From Marinilabiliaceae bacterium ANBcel2 (GTDB taxonomy: Bacteria; Bacteroidota; Bacteroidia; Bacteroidales; Marinilabiliaceae): a stretch of 64,000 nt of DNA. The first letter of the stretch is position 1. Each line of letters starts with the position of its first letter. The translations under genes and the position numbers were made by a program. The DNA lies in NCBI GenBank assembly GCA_029688995.1, contig JARULA010000009.1, positions 16,991 through 80,990 on the forward strand, written 5' to 3'. Below the pieces are notes generated by a model. That model was not told the origin of the DNA, did not search any database, and saw nothing but the letters and a program-made list of their open reading frames with translations. This document shows positions 10,442 to 20,100 of this stretch, in pieces.

Positions 10442-11644
10442 ATGAAACAGATTAAGATTATTTTAGCGATGATGCCATTTATTTTTTTTGCATCATGTAG
10501 TGACGATGATGATAAAGTCGCAATGACCGAATTCTTGGTAAGTGTAGTAATGCCTGATGTAATGGGTGATAGTGTAACACCCGAAGGATTATCTGTTGAA
10601 TTAACCAACATGGGTAATGGGCGAGAGACTATCGGAGAGGTTGATGATACAGGTAGTTATACCGTTACAATTGAAGAGGGTGTATATGAAATTGTTGTTT
10701 CAGGTGAAAAGAGTTACACCTCACAAATAGGCGAAGATCAATTTGAACAAACCGTAACAGTAACCGGATTAGCTGAAAATATTAGTATATCGGGTAACTG
10801 GGATGAAAAAGAGATTGCTCTGTTTATAGCGCCATCAAATCAGGGATGGGTTTTTAAAGAGTTATATGTAACGGGTTCACAAACGCCCGAGGGAAGAATG
10901 TATTATAAGGATAAATATTTTGAAATATATAATAATACCAATGAGGTTTTATATGCCGATGGTATTTCTATAGGAGAATCAGATCATACCACATCATCAG
11001 ATATAAATCCCTGGGCTGATATAATCGATGATTATTTTGTTACTCACGTTGTTTATACAATACCCGGTGATGGTACAGAGGTTCCTGTTAATCCCGGAGA
11101 AAGTTTAATAATTGCCGACATTGGTATTGACCATACTCAGGATAATCCCAATGCAATAGACCTTTCTTTTGCCGATTTTGAGTGGTACGATGATCATCCT
11201 TTAGATGTTGACGTACCCGATGTGCCAAATATGATAAAATATTTTAGTAGTTCAGCATCAATTTGGACACCTCATAATCGCGGTTTTAAATCGTATGTTA
11301 TTTTTAGATATGATGAGGGATCAATGGAAGAGTATATGGATAATTATATGGTAGAGAGAGTCGCCCCCAGCGGTTCAACTCTTATCAGGTACAAAGTTCC
11401 AAACTCTATCATTCTCGATGCTGTAGAGATGGGCACTCCATCCGATTTTTCAAGTAAAGCATTAAGTCCCGCTTTAGATTTAAGTTATATAAATTGTGGT
11501 GATGGTGATGAATCGCGCTTTGGAAAAGTTGTACGCAGGCGTGTTCAGTCTCGAGAAAATGGCAGAGTTATCTATCAGGATACGAATAATTCGGCAGTTG
11601 ATTTTCATAGTACCGTAGAACCACAGCCCGGAGTTATTGAATAA
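10442..11644 (+). CDS. DUF4876-like surface lipoprotein next to the TonB receptor
   Basis: 400 aa. The lipoprotein signal is clear: hydrophobic residues 4-16, then a Cys in ASCSDDDD. The acidic run right after the cysteine resembles the lipoprotein export signal that sends Bacteroidota lipoproteins to the cell surface. Residues about 30-120 look like a carboxypeptidase-regulatory beta-sandwich (VELTNMGNGRETIGEVDDTGSYTVTIEEG). The rest contains FELY-, EIYNNTNE- and GESLIIAD-type motifs that resemble lamin-tail/DUF4876 domains. It probably sits over the TonB receptor as the ligand-binding or lid component, by analogy with SusD and HmuY. That role is inference; the family name is from memory. 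Confidence 0.65.
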   Translation: MKQIKIILAMMPFIFFASCSDDDDKVAMTEFLVSVVMPDVMGDSVTPEGLSVELTNMGNGRETIGEVDDTGSYTVTIEEGVYEIVVSGEKSYTSQIGEDQFEQTVTVTGLAENISISGNWDEKEIALFIAPSNQGWVFKELYVTGSQTPEGRMYYKDKYFEIYNNTNEVLYADGISIGESDHTTSSDINPWADIIDDYFVTHVVYTIPGDGTEVPVNPGESLIIADIGIDHTQDNPNAIDLSFADFEWYDDHPLDVDVPDVPNMIKYFSSSASIWTPHNRGFKSYVIFRYDEGSMEEYMDNYMVERVAPSGSTLIRYKVPNSIILDAVEMGTPSDFSSKALSPALDLSYINCGDGDESRFGKVVRRRVQSRENGRVIYQDTNNSAVDFHSTVEPQPGVIE

Positions 11645-11656
11645 TACTTTTAAGAT

Positions 11657-13180
11657 ATGTTATATCGAATTGTTTTGATAGCATTAATATTTAACCTTAG
11701 CCATACAAAGATGTCGGGAGGGGAGAGCAACTCTCTTCTTTCCCGATATTATCAATGGTATAGCGATGAAAACATTCTATTTTTTTCTGTAGAGAATAAT
11801 CCTGCTATCAGACAATATATTCCTTTAAATCACTTTAATATATTGTCGGGAAATTTTTCATCTCGTAATAGTAACACTCTTCATTATACTTTTAAAGGAG
11901 ATAAAAACAGACAGTATTACGGAAATGCCGAAGGCTTTTTTAAAGATGAACAAACCTCACTTTATGGTTCTGCACAATATATTAACGGGCGAACTCAAAA
12001 TATTAGATGGAGTTCAGTTGCCGACCCCGAAAGGATTGGGCCATATCATGCAGCTGACAGTACTTATAGGGATAACGATTTTGAAACTTATCTGCTAAAT
12101 GGCGCTATAACCTGGCAATTATTTTCAGGAGTTTCTGGTATTTCCGGGAGTTATCGTGCCGAAAGTCGTTATAGCACTAAAGATCCTCGAAACCGCACCG
12201 TAGTATCAGATTTTGATATTTCTAAAGGATGGGCTGGTAAGATAATGGATGAATATTTGCTCGGATTATCATTTAAGTATGGTACTTATACACAAGATTT
12301 ATCAATTACCAGTTCGCAATCCGATCGTAAAGATATGTTCTATTTTATGTATGGATATGGTATGTATAATAAATCGGTATCAGGAACCAGCCGAAATTAC
12401 TCTACAGCTTATTCAGGTAATAGTTATCTTGTTTCAGCTCAGATTTTACCTTTAAAAGAGAGTGGCTTCTTTTTTGATTTAAGTTTTGAGAAAGAGGTTA
12501 TGGATGCCGACTATCACCGAAGGCGACGTGGTCGTTTTATTACTTTTAATCAAAATCATTTAGCGGGATATCAATGGCAGCAAAATTTAACCAAACATAG
12601 AGTTGGATTAAACTATACCCATAATAAAGGCGATGGAACCGAGTATTATTATGAAACAGTTATAGTGGATGAGTCCACCATGACCTCCGAGATAAAACTT
12701 CTCTCTAAAGCAACAAAATATTTAAGAGACAAGCATGATTTCTCTTTTCAATATAATACCTGGCGCTCATTCGGAAATTATAAAATTAAACCATCGTTAC
12801 AAAGTGGTATAAAAAATTACTCATCTCAATATCGAACTACACCTTACAAAGAGGAAGTTAAACAGTGGTACACTACAGCTGCTCTTGGTTTATATCATAT
12901 TACCGAATCAGCACTTTCGGGTGTGGATGTTTATTTATCGGGATTTTCTTCATATGAGGATGATCTTATAGTTCCTCATGATAACCGGTTTGTTGAAACA
13001 GTAATGGTTCCCGATCATGATTATCGCAGTGGAGATAGAATAGTTGCGGGGATTACCGCGCGATATGTTAAAAAAATGAATAATAATAATGCATGGCAGG
13101 TTTTATCCAGATTCAACCTTGTTAATTCCAATGGGGAAACATCCGCAGGAGTTGATTTTACCATTGCCTATGTTTTGTGA
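11657..13180 (+). CDS. DUF6850-like outer-membrane beta-barrel protein
   Basis: 507 aa with a signal-like N-terminus (hydrophobic residues about 3-15) and then continuous amphipathic beta-strand pattern to the end, finishing with a strand closing in TIAYVL. It resembles the Bacteroidota family DUF6850, which I recall next to TonB receptor and DUF4876 genes. It starts 12 bases after the lipoprotein stop, so it is probably cotranslated with it. A second barrel beside a TonB receptor is unusual. It may help assemble or anchor the receptor-lipoprotein complex, but nothing in the sequence proves that. Confidence 0.6.
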   Translation: MLYRIVLIALIFNLSHTKMSGGESNSLLSRYYQWYSDENILFFSVENNPAIRQYIPLNHFNILSGNFSSRNSNTLHYTFKGDKNRQYYGNAEGFFKDEQTSLYGSAQYINGRTQNIRWSSVADPERIGPYHAADSTYRDNDFETYLLNGAITWQLFSGVSGISGSYRAESRYSTKDPRNRTVVSDFDISKGWAGKIMDEYLLGLSFKYGTYTQDLSITSSQSDRKDMFYFMYGYGMYNKSVSGTSRNYSTAYSGNSYLVSAQILPLKESGFFFDLSFEKEVMDADYHRRRRGRFITFNQNHLAGYQWQQNLTKHRVGLNYTHNKGDGTEYYYETVIVDESTMTSEIKLLSKATKYLRDKHDFSFQYNTWRSFGNYKIKPSLQSGIKNYSSQYRTTPYKEEVKQWYTTAALGLYHITESALSGVDVYLSGFSSYEDDLIVPHDNRFVETVMVPDHDYRSGDRIVAGITARYVKKMNNNNAWQVLSRFNLVNSNGETSAGVDFTIAYVL

Positions 13181-13202
13181 TTATTGATAATATTAATTAA
13201 AT

Positions 13203-14081
13203 ATGGATACAGTTATTGAATGTCGTAATTTAACTCACTATTACGGTAACAGATGCATTTATGAAAACCTTAATTTTTCTATTCCACAAGGTAGAATAGT
13301 TGGTCTTTTGGGCAAAAACGGAACGGGAAAAACCACAACCATTAATATTTTGAATGGTTATTTGCAGCCCCGATCCGGAGAATGTTTAATGTTAGGCTAT
13401 AGAGCAGGAATGTTACCTCCCACTGTGAAGCAAAAAATAGCTCTGTTAATGGAAGGTCATGTTCAGTATTCATTTATGAATATTGGTCAAATAGAGAAAT
13501 TTTATTCTGCATTTTACCCTAAGTGGGATAAGGCGCCTTTTTATGAACTAATGAGCAAATTAAAAATAGCTCCTTCTCAAAGAATTTCTAAAATGTCTTG
13601 CGGACAGCGATCTCAGGTTGCATTAGGTATTGTGTTGGCACAAAATTCTGATCTGTTAATTTTGGATGATTTTTCTATGGGCCTTGATCCAGGCTATCGA
13701 CGTTTGTTTGTAGATTATTTAAGCGAGTATGCACGCTCTCAAAACAAAACAGTTTTTGTTACTTCCCATATTATACAGGATATGGAACGTTTAATTGATG
13801 ACTGTTTAATACTTGATTACGGTAAATTGCTCCTTCAGCAATCTGTTCAACAATTTCTTAGCGAATTTAAAAGATATCGTCTGGTAAGCTCTCAGGAGCC
13901 TGATTGGAGAGATATGCCTGTTGTTCATCCCGAAAAAATCAGAGATAAAATAGAGTTCTATTCAACATCCGACAAAAAAACTTTATCTGCTTGCTTATCA
14001 CGTCAAAATATTAACAACCAACTTGTTGAAGAGTCATTAACACTTGAAGAAGCTTTTATTGGTTTAACAGGGAAATATTAA
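13203..14081 (+). CDS. ABC transporter ATP-binding protein
   Basis: 292-residue nucleotide-binding subunit. Walker A is GLLGKNGTGKTTT (about residues 34-46), the signature motif is MSCGQRSQVALG (a SCGQ variant of LSGGQ, about residues 134-145), Walker B is LLILDDFSMGLD (about 155-166), and the switch histidine is in VTSHI. The Walker B carboxylate is Asp-Asp rather than Asp-Glu. That catalytic position is usually Glu, so turnover may be slow, although the pattern occurs in other drug/Nat-type exporters. The closest look-alikes are CcmA/Nat-type exporter ATPases. The stop is 4 bases from the permease ATG. Confidence 0.85.
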   Translation: MDTVIECRNLTHYYGNRCIYENLNFSIPQGRIVGLLGKNGTGKTTTINILNGYLQPRSGECLMLGYRAGMLPPTVKQKIALLMEGHVQYSFMNIGQIEKFYSAFYPKWDKAPFYELMSKLKIAPSQRISKMSCGQRSQVALGIVLAQNSDLLILDDFSMGLDPGYRRLFVDYLSEYARSQNKTVFVTSHIIQDMERLIDDCLILDYGKLLLQQSVQQFLSEFKRYRLVSSQEPDWRDMPVVHPEKIRDKIEFYSTSDKKTLSACLSRQNINNQLVEESLTLEEAFIGLTGKY

Positions 14082-14085
14082 AATT

Positions 14086-14754
14086 ATGATAAAATCACTA
14101 TTATATAAAGAATGGATAAAAACCAGATGGTTTCTCCTTGCAATAGCTATAGCCGGGGCAATAATTGAGATATATATGTTTTTGCGTGTTGGCAGGTCTA
14201 TTCGACTTGTTGGTGCAGAACATATTTGGGATGTAGTAGTTAATCGCGATCAGTTTCTTTTTTATCACATTAAATACTTTCCTTTGGCAGCCGGAATAGT
14301 ATTAGGGTTATCACAATTTATACCCGAAGTTATAGATAAGCGAATTAAACTAACATTTCATTTACCGCTTCCCGAAAAAACTATTACATCAGTAATGACA
14401 GGATATGGTTTTACTGTTTTGCTGGCACTATTTTTAATTCAGTACGTATCTCTTTTAGCCGGTATAAGATCTCTTTTTGCTTTTGAGATTACTGTTACAG
14501 CAGCTTTAACACTTTTGCCCTGGTTTGTTGCAGGAATTTGTGCTTACCTGGCATGCGTTTTTGTTTGTGTAGAGCCATCATGGCGAATGAGGATACCCAA
14601 TTTTTTAATAGGTGTAGCTATAATACGAACACTCTTTATTTCTGGTTTTCCCGGTGCATATATTAAGATGTCGCTATTTATGATAGCCATAACAGTTATG
14701 TTTACACTTTTTTTATGGTTATCGGTTTATCGTTTAAAAATTGGTCGACAATAA
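14086..14754 (+). CDS. ABC transporter permease (ABC-2 type-like)
   Basis: 222 aa with about six hydrophobic segments (near residues 16-33, 66-83, 105-125, 130-160, 165-180 and 190-212). It has a short cytoplasmic start, MIKSLLYKEWIKTRWF, typical of ABC-2 type permeases, which recruit the ATPase through such an N-terminal amphipathic stretch. It follows the ATPase gene by 4 bases. Together they form a compact exporter or membrane-extraction transporter embedded in a TonB-receptor gene cluster. Substrate unknown. Confidence 0.72.
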   Translation: MIKSLLYKEWIKTRWFLLAIAIAGAIIEIYMFLRVGRSIRLVGAEHIWDVVVNRDQFLFYHIKYFPLAAGIVLGLSQFIPEVIDKRIKLTFHLPLPEKTITSVMTGYGFTVLLALFLIQYVSLLAGIRSLFAFEITVTAALTLLPWFVAGICAYLACVFVCVEPSWRMRIPNFLIGVAIIRTLFISGFPGAYIKMSLFMIAITVMFTLFLWLSVYRLKIGRQ

Positions 14755-14794
14755 AGAGTGGGTTACAGTAAAAAATATAAAATAGAAAAATTCG

Positions 14795-16012
14795 ATGAAG
14801 ACAATTAAAGCCATATTAATAGTTATTACAACCCTTATATTTGCCTGGGTATTGCCATGGATATATGATCTATCTACCGATACTCCTCAAAACTATCCCT
14901 TTACCTATTATAGCAGTGTTGCTGAGACCTTTGGCATGAGAAAAAATATAGATGGAGAAACAGTTTTAAAGGATGACAGGGGAAATGAATATTCCGAAGC
15001 ACAGTTTGATTCCATATTGCCAATGTTATATTACAGGCAGTTAGCACGCGACGGACATCTGCCAGATTCATTACACGGTGTAGATATTTCTCAAAGATTA
15101 CTCTCTAATGAAAGCTTTGTTTTTAGGTATCGACCAAGAGACAAAAACAGTCCGTCCATCCCTCTCTACACCCTTATAGAATCGATGCCGCGTCGTGTTG
15201 ATCTGGAGATGCCGGGTGATATGTTTAGGTTAGATGATGAAATTCAGTTCATTAAACCCGAAACCAATACTGTAGATTGGGATAAAAGCTCCTATTTTAA
15301 CGAGATGCTGAATCGGCGTGGTTTTGTTTGGCCTGCAAATATAGTTGCAGGAAACCCCACAACACGTAAATCTTATGACGAAGGATATTTAATTACCGAT
15401 AATAACCATAATCTTTATCATTTTAAAATGGTAAATAGTCGTCCCTATCTTCAAAACATTGAGCTTTGCGAAGATGTTATTCCTGTATGGTTAGAGGTTA
15501 CCGAATATCGCTCACGTAACTATTACGGCTTTGTTATCTCTCAGGATGGTCGTTTGTTTGTAATTCATACAGGAGGATACCGTGTAGAGGAGATACCGGT
15601 GCCATCCTTTAATCCGCAAACCGATAATCTTTTAATAATGGGTAACCTCTTTTACTGGAACATTCAGGTTACCACTGCAAATAAAAGAACAATTTATGCT
15701 GTATGCTCAAACAGTTATGATCGGGTAAATTCCATCACATTTGATGCACCCGATAGTAGTGATAATGTAAAAAAAGGGTTATTCCCTTTTGAAATATCTT
15801 TTACATCTTCTAATGATGCATATGTATATCCGCGAGTTCAATTTTTTGGGTTTTACTATTTAGCTCTCTCCCTGTTATTAGCTTTAGGTTATATAGTTTT
15901 TACAAAGCGAGCAAATCGTGCGATTGACTATTTTTCTCTAATTTTAATTGCTCTAACAGGTTTTATTGGTGTTGCATCAGTCTTAACAGTAGGTGATTTA
16001 AAACATGTTTAA
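14795..16012 (+). CDS. DUF4857-like membrane protein of the TonB/ABC cluster
   Basis: 405 aa. An N-terminal membrane anchor (about residues 5-20) is followed by a large extracytoplasmic region of about 310 residues and two C-terminal transmembrane helices (about 348-367 and 377-398). The extracytoplasmic part shows repeated beta-rich segments that could form a propeller-like fold; this is inference. The arrangement matches what I recall of DUF4857 proteins, which occur beside ABC ATPase and permease genes in Bacteroidota. It may be a third membrane subunit of the transporter. Its last codons overlap a possible upstream start of the next gene. Confidence 0.55.
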   Translation: MKTIKAILIVITTLIFAWVLPWIYDLSTDTPQNYPFTYYSSVAETFGMRKNIDGETVLKDDRGNEYSEAQFDSILPMLYYRQLARDGHLPDSLHGVDISQRLLSNESFVFRYRPRDKNSPSIPLYTLIESMPRRVDLEMPGDMFRLDDEIQFIKPETNTVDWDKSSYFNEMLNRRGFVWPANIVAGNPTTRKSYDEGYLITDNNHNLYHFKMVNSRPYLQNIELCEDVIPVWLEVTEYRSRNYYGFVISQDGRLFVIHTGGYRVEEIPVPSFNPQTDNLLIMGNLFYWNIQVTTANKRTIYAVCSNSYDRVNSITFDAPDSSDNVKKGLFPFEISFTSSNDAYVYPRVQFFGFYYLALSLLLALGYIVFTKRANRAIDYFSLILIALTGFIGVASVLTVGDLKHV

Positions 16013-16043
16013 TAAACTATTATTTACTATATCTACAAAAAAA

Positions 16044-16616
16044 ATGAATAAGTTAAATTTAAAATTAAATAAAATGAAGTGTTCAGTTTTAATAATTGTA
16101 TTTACTGTAATGTTATCAGGTTGTACAAGTTGTGGCAGTTCTGGAAGTCCGGATGATTTTGTTGAGCGAGAACCTGCTGTTGATGTTGAAAGTGCAATAA
16201 CCATTTCACAGTTAATGGATATGGCCTCAGATAATGTAGGAGAGGAGGTTATTATTGAAGGTGTAATTACCCATGTTTGCCGTCATTCAGGAAAAAGATG
16301 TTTTATCAACGATACTTCAACCGATACATCAATTAGAGTTGAAGCCAAAGGTAACATAGGAGGATTTTACTCTGAGCTTAAAGGCAACAAAGTTGTGATA
16401 AAAGGGTCAATAAACGAGAATCGTTTGTCCGAAGAGTATATCGATGAGTGGGAGCAAAAAACCCTTGAAGAGCAGCAACAAGCCGAGGTCGATCAAAATC
16501 AGTGTAGTGCCGAACTGGCCAATATTGAACAGATGCGAAACTGGATGGCAGCCAATGATAAAAACTTTTATTCTGTTTTTTTTATTGAAGGAGTTGATTA
16601 CGAAATAGTTGAATAA
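16044..16616 (+). CDS. OB-fold-like lipoprotein with a Cys/His motif
   Basis: About 190 aa. A lipoprotein signal ends in MLSGCTSCG. I start it at 16044 (MNKLNLKLNK) rather than at the in-frame ATG inside the previous gene (about 16005); 16074 (MKCSVLII) is equally possible. Residues about 52-110 (numbered from 16044) look like an OB-type barrel (VGEEVIIEGVITHV through VVIKGSINENRL), followed by an acidic Gln/Glu-rich stretch. The motif HVCRHSGKRCF holds two Cys and two His within ten residues and could bind a metal or haem. It overlaps the PepSY gene by one base (TAATG), so the two are translationally coupled. Function is not known; a periplasmic metal or haem relay is a reasonable guess. Confidence 0.6.
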   Translation: MNKLNLKLNKMKCSVLIIVFTVMLSGCTSCGSSGSPDDFVEREPAVDVESAITISQLMDMASDNVGEEVIIEGVITHVCRHSGKRCFINDTSTDTSIRVEAKGNIGGFYSELKGNKVVIKGSINENRLSEEYIDEWEQKTLEEQQQAEVDQNQCSAELANIEQMRNWMAANDKNFYSVFFIEGVDYEIVE

Positions 16617-17146
16617 TGAAAAAAAAGAATAAAGTAAGATTGTGGTTACGTCGTCTTCATCGAGATGCAGGTTACTTTGTAGTGGGTATCACCTTAGTTT
16701 ATGCCTTGTCAGGAATATTTCTGCATCATAAAATGGCAGTTAAAACCACTGTTGGAGAAATAGATTTCACAGATTCATTAACACAAGAAGATCTTGCAGC
16801 AAAGTGGGAGGTAAAAACTGATCAACCATCTATTACATACTCCGATGAACGAACAACTGTTATACATTTTTATTTCCCCGGAGGTATGGGGGAGTATAAC
16901 AAATTGACTGGGTTAGCAACTTATGAAACATTTAGGGATCGCCCTGTAATGAAATTTATGAGTCAGTTGCATGAAAATCAGGTTAAAGGATGGGGTTATG
17001 TTGCCGATTCTTATGCAGTAATTTTAATATTTTTAGCCATATCAGGACTATTTATAGTCCCCGGTAAAAACGGATTTTTACAACGGGGTATTTGGTGGTT
17101 TAGTGCAGGCGTCCTGGTAGTTCTTTTATTTGCGTTTATATACTAA
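16616..17146 (+). CDS. PepSY-associated transmembrane protein
   Basis: 176 aa. The start WLRRLHRDAGYFVVGITLVYALSGIFLHHK is the typical first helix of PepSY-associated TM proteins, with the conserved Arg-His pair before the helix and a His-His after it. A periplasmic domain of about 80 residues follows, then a second helix (about 122-142, with HENQVKGWGY before it) and a third (about 150-170). Such proteins accompany siderophore and haem uptake in Bacteroidota and Proteobacteria, probably as inner-membrane ferric reductases. This is the best clue that the whole 7.6-17.1 kb cluster handles iron or a related ligand. Its 3' end overlaps the convergent RND pump gene by 21 bp. Confidence 0.78.
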   Translation: MKKKNKVRLWLRRLHRDAGYFVVGITLVYALSGIFLHHKMAVKTTVGEIDFTDSLTQEDLAAKWEVKTDQPSITYSDERTTVIHFYFPGGMGEYNKLTGLATYETFRDRPVMKFMSQLHENQVKGWGYVADSYAVILIFLAISGLFIVPGKNGFLQRGIWWFSAGVLVVLLFAFIY

Positions 17147-20100
17147 TAGATAAAGTGTTGGCAAAACAAGTAAGGTGGCAGCCGGAGCTGTCATCATACT
17201 TGCCACTACTACCTGTGCAAGAGGTTGTTGTGTTTCTGATCCAATTCCTGTAGATATAGCAGCCGGGAATAACCCTATACCGGCTGCCATTGCAATCATC
17301 ATTACAGCCCTTAAACGCAGCTTAGAACCTTCGGTTACAGCATCTATAAGAGACTTCCCATCTTTTCTTAGTTTATTTATAAAACTTACCAGTATTACCC
17401 CATTTAGGACCACTTCGCCTAAAACACAAATAAATCCTACTGTTGCCGAAATACTAAAATCGGTGCCCGTTATAATCAAAATAAGTACTCCTCCTATCAT
17501 TGCAAAGGGTACCGAAGCAAGTACCAGTAAACAATCTCTTAAATTTCTAAAATGAATATAGAGCAGAAAAACTATTAGAATTATTGAGAGAGGAATAACT
17601 ACTATTAATCTGTCAATAGCATCTTGCAGTTGTTGAAACTCTCCGGCCCACTCCATTCGGTAGCCCGTTGGTAAATCCACCTGCTCCAGTATGCTTGCTT
17701 CTGCTTCGTTTACAGTGCCTTGCAAATCTCTTCCTCTTACGCTAAAGGCAATAGGAATATATCTTGCATTACCTTCTCTGTAAATAAATGATGCTCCCGA
17801 TTGAGTATATACTTTTGCAACCTCTTTAAGAGGTATATATCCCGCACCTGTGGATACAGGAATATTTTTAATTTCTTCTTTAGTAGTACGAAATTCGGGC
17901 AGAGTTCTAACAACAACATCAAAACGGCGATCCCCGTCTAATCTTTGAGTTACAGCTTCTCCTCCTACAGCAGCCTGCACAATTTTATTTACATCCTTTG
18001 TAAGAACACCATACCTGGCAGCGCGTTCACGATCTATTTCAACAAGCATATTAGGTTGTCCCAATTTTGTATAGATAGCAAGATCGGCAATTCCTTCAAC
18101 CCCTTTCATTGTCTCTTCTATTTCGGCCGCTTTTATTTCAAGAGTTTCTAAATCCTCCCCAAATAATTTCACCACATTTTCTCCTCTTACACCTGCCATT
18201 GCTTCTTCTACATTGTCCTGGATATTTTGGGAAAAACTAAAAGCAACACCAGATATTTGAGAAAGAGTGGTCTCAATTTCACTTATTAACTCCTCCTTAT
18301 TTAACCCATCTCTCCACTCATTCATTGGTTTAAGATCAACAAACATATCAACATTAAACCAGCCTATAGCCTCGGTTCCTTCATCATCCTGTCCCAGCTG
18401 ACTAACTACAGTTGTAACTTCAGGATGATTATCCAGTATTAACTCCCTCATCTCATCTACCAGCTTCTCCGATTTGGTAAAAGAGATGCTATTTGGCATA
18501 GTCGCTCTTACCCATAAGTTACCCTCTTCTAACCGGGGCATAAATTCCCCACCTATAAAGGGAATTGTCGACAGGGTGCCTGCCAAAACAATAGAGCTTA
18601 TTGCTAATGTAGCTTTAGGCCATTTTACACACTTATTAATAATGGGATTATACCCTGCTTTTAGCCATTTTACGATAAAGGTATCTTTACGTGACGATCT
18701 TCCTTTAAAGAAAAAGGCTGCACAGGCCGGAGAGTAGGTGAGAGATAGAAATAGAGCTGCAGCCAGTGCAAATCCATAAGTAATTGCAAGAGGCCCAAAA
18801 ATTCTGCCCTCAACACCCTGCATGGTAAAAAGTGGTAAAAAAGCCACAATTATAATAGCAATCGAAAAAAATATTGGTCCGGCAACCTCCTTTGCTGCAG
18901 AGAGTATTGTATCTTTTACGTTTGCATAACCTTTTACCTCTCTTCCTGATAAACGTCGATGGATATTCTCTACCATTATAACAGATGCATCAACAATAAT
19001 TCCCAAATTTAAAGCACCCATCGAAATAAGATTAGCTGAATCTCCTCTAATAACCATCATTAAAAATGTTACAAGAAGAGATAGGGGTATTGAAATTGTT
19101 ACTATCAGTGCCGCCTTATAATTCCCTAAAAAAGCCACCATTATAAATCCAACCAGCAATATTGCGGCGAGCAAAATATGTTGAACAGTATTTACTGTTA
19201 CATTAACCAGCTCAGTGCGATCATAGTAGGGAACAATCTTCATCCCATCAGGGAGAATTCCTCCCTCATTAATCTCTTTTACTTTCTCTTGCACCTTTTC
19301 AAGAGTTGGTAGTGTGTTTTGTCCACGGTACATGTTAACAATTCCGGTAACAACATCGGAGTTATAATCTTTACCAACCTTTCCCAGTGGTACTTTTTGA
19401 CCAATTTTTACTTCCCCAAGCTGATGAACATATATAGCTGTTCCATCTCTCTCATCAACCATAACATTGGCAATATCATTAATAGAGCTAAACAAGCCAA
19501 CCCCTCTTACATTGTAGCTTTGTTCTCCTATATTCAAATAGTTTCCCCCCACATTCGAATTGCTCAACTCTATTGCGTCCATTACATCCGATATAGAGAC
19601 ATTGTACGCAATTAGCTTATTGGGGTCTATTTCAACATGGTACTCCTTAGTTGGTCCTCCAAATCCTACTACATCAATGATTCCGGGAACCTGTCTAAAC
19701 TGTCTTTCTACAATCCAATCCTGCGCTTCTTTAAGCTCCATGGTTGTATAACCTTCACCCACTAATTCATAGCGGTAAATTTCTCCCAGGGCTGACCACG
19801 GACTAAGTTCGGGAGATACATCATCGGGCAGATCTGCCATTTGCAGTCTGTTAATTACCTCCTGACGCGCTTTTTCATAATCAGTTCCCCATTCAAAATA
19901 GACTTTAATATTAGATAATCCAAAAAGAGATATTGACCTTATCACATCAATACCACGTATTCCATTTAATTCAGTTTCAAGCGGCACAGTAATTTGACGC
20001 TCCATCTCTTCGGCCGACCATCCCGACTTTTGTACTATTACCTCTACCAATGGAGGAGTAGGATCGGGGTAGGCTTCTATATTTAATTTTGTGTAAGCCC

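Noticed and set aside
17175..17555. 126-codon plus-strand ORF (also 2967-3347 and 8181-8543 on the minus strand)
   Set aside because: Mirror-frame shadows of the RND pumps and the TonB receptor, whose family motifs fix the true strand.
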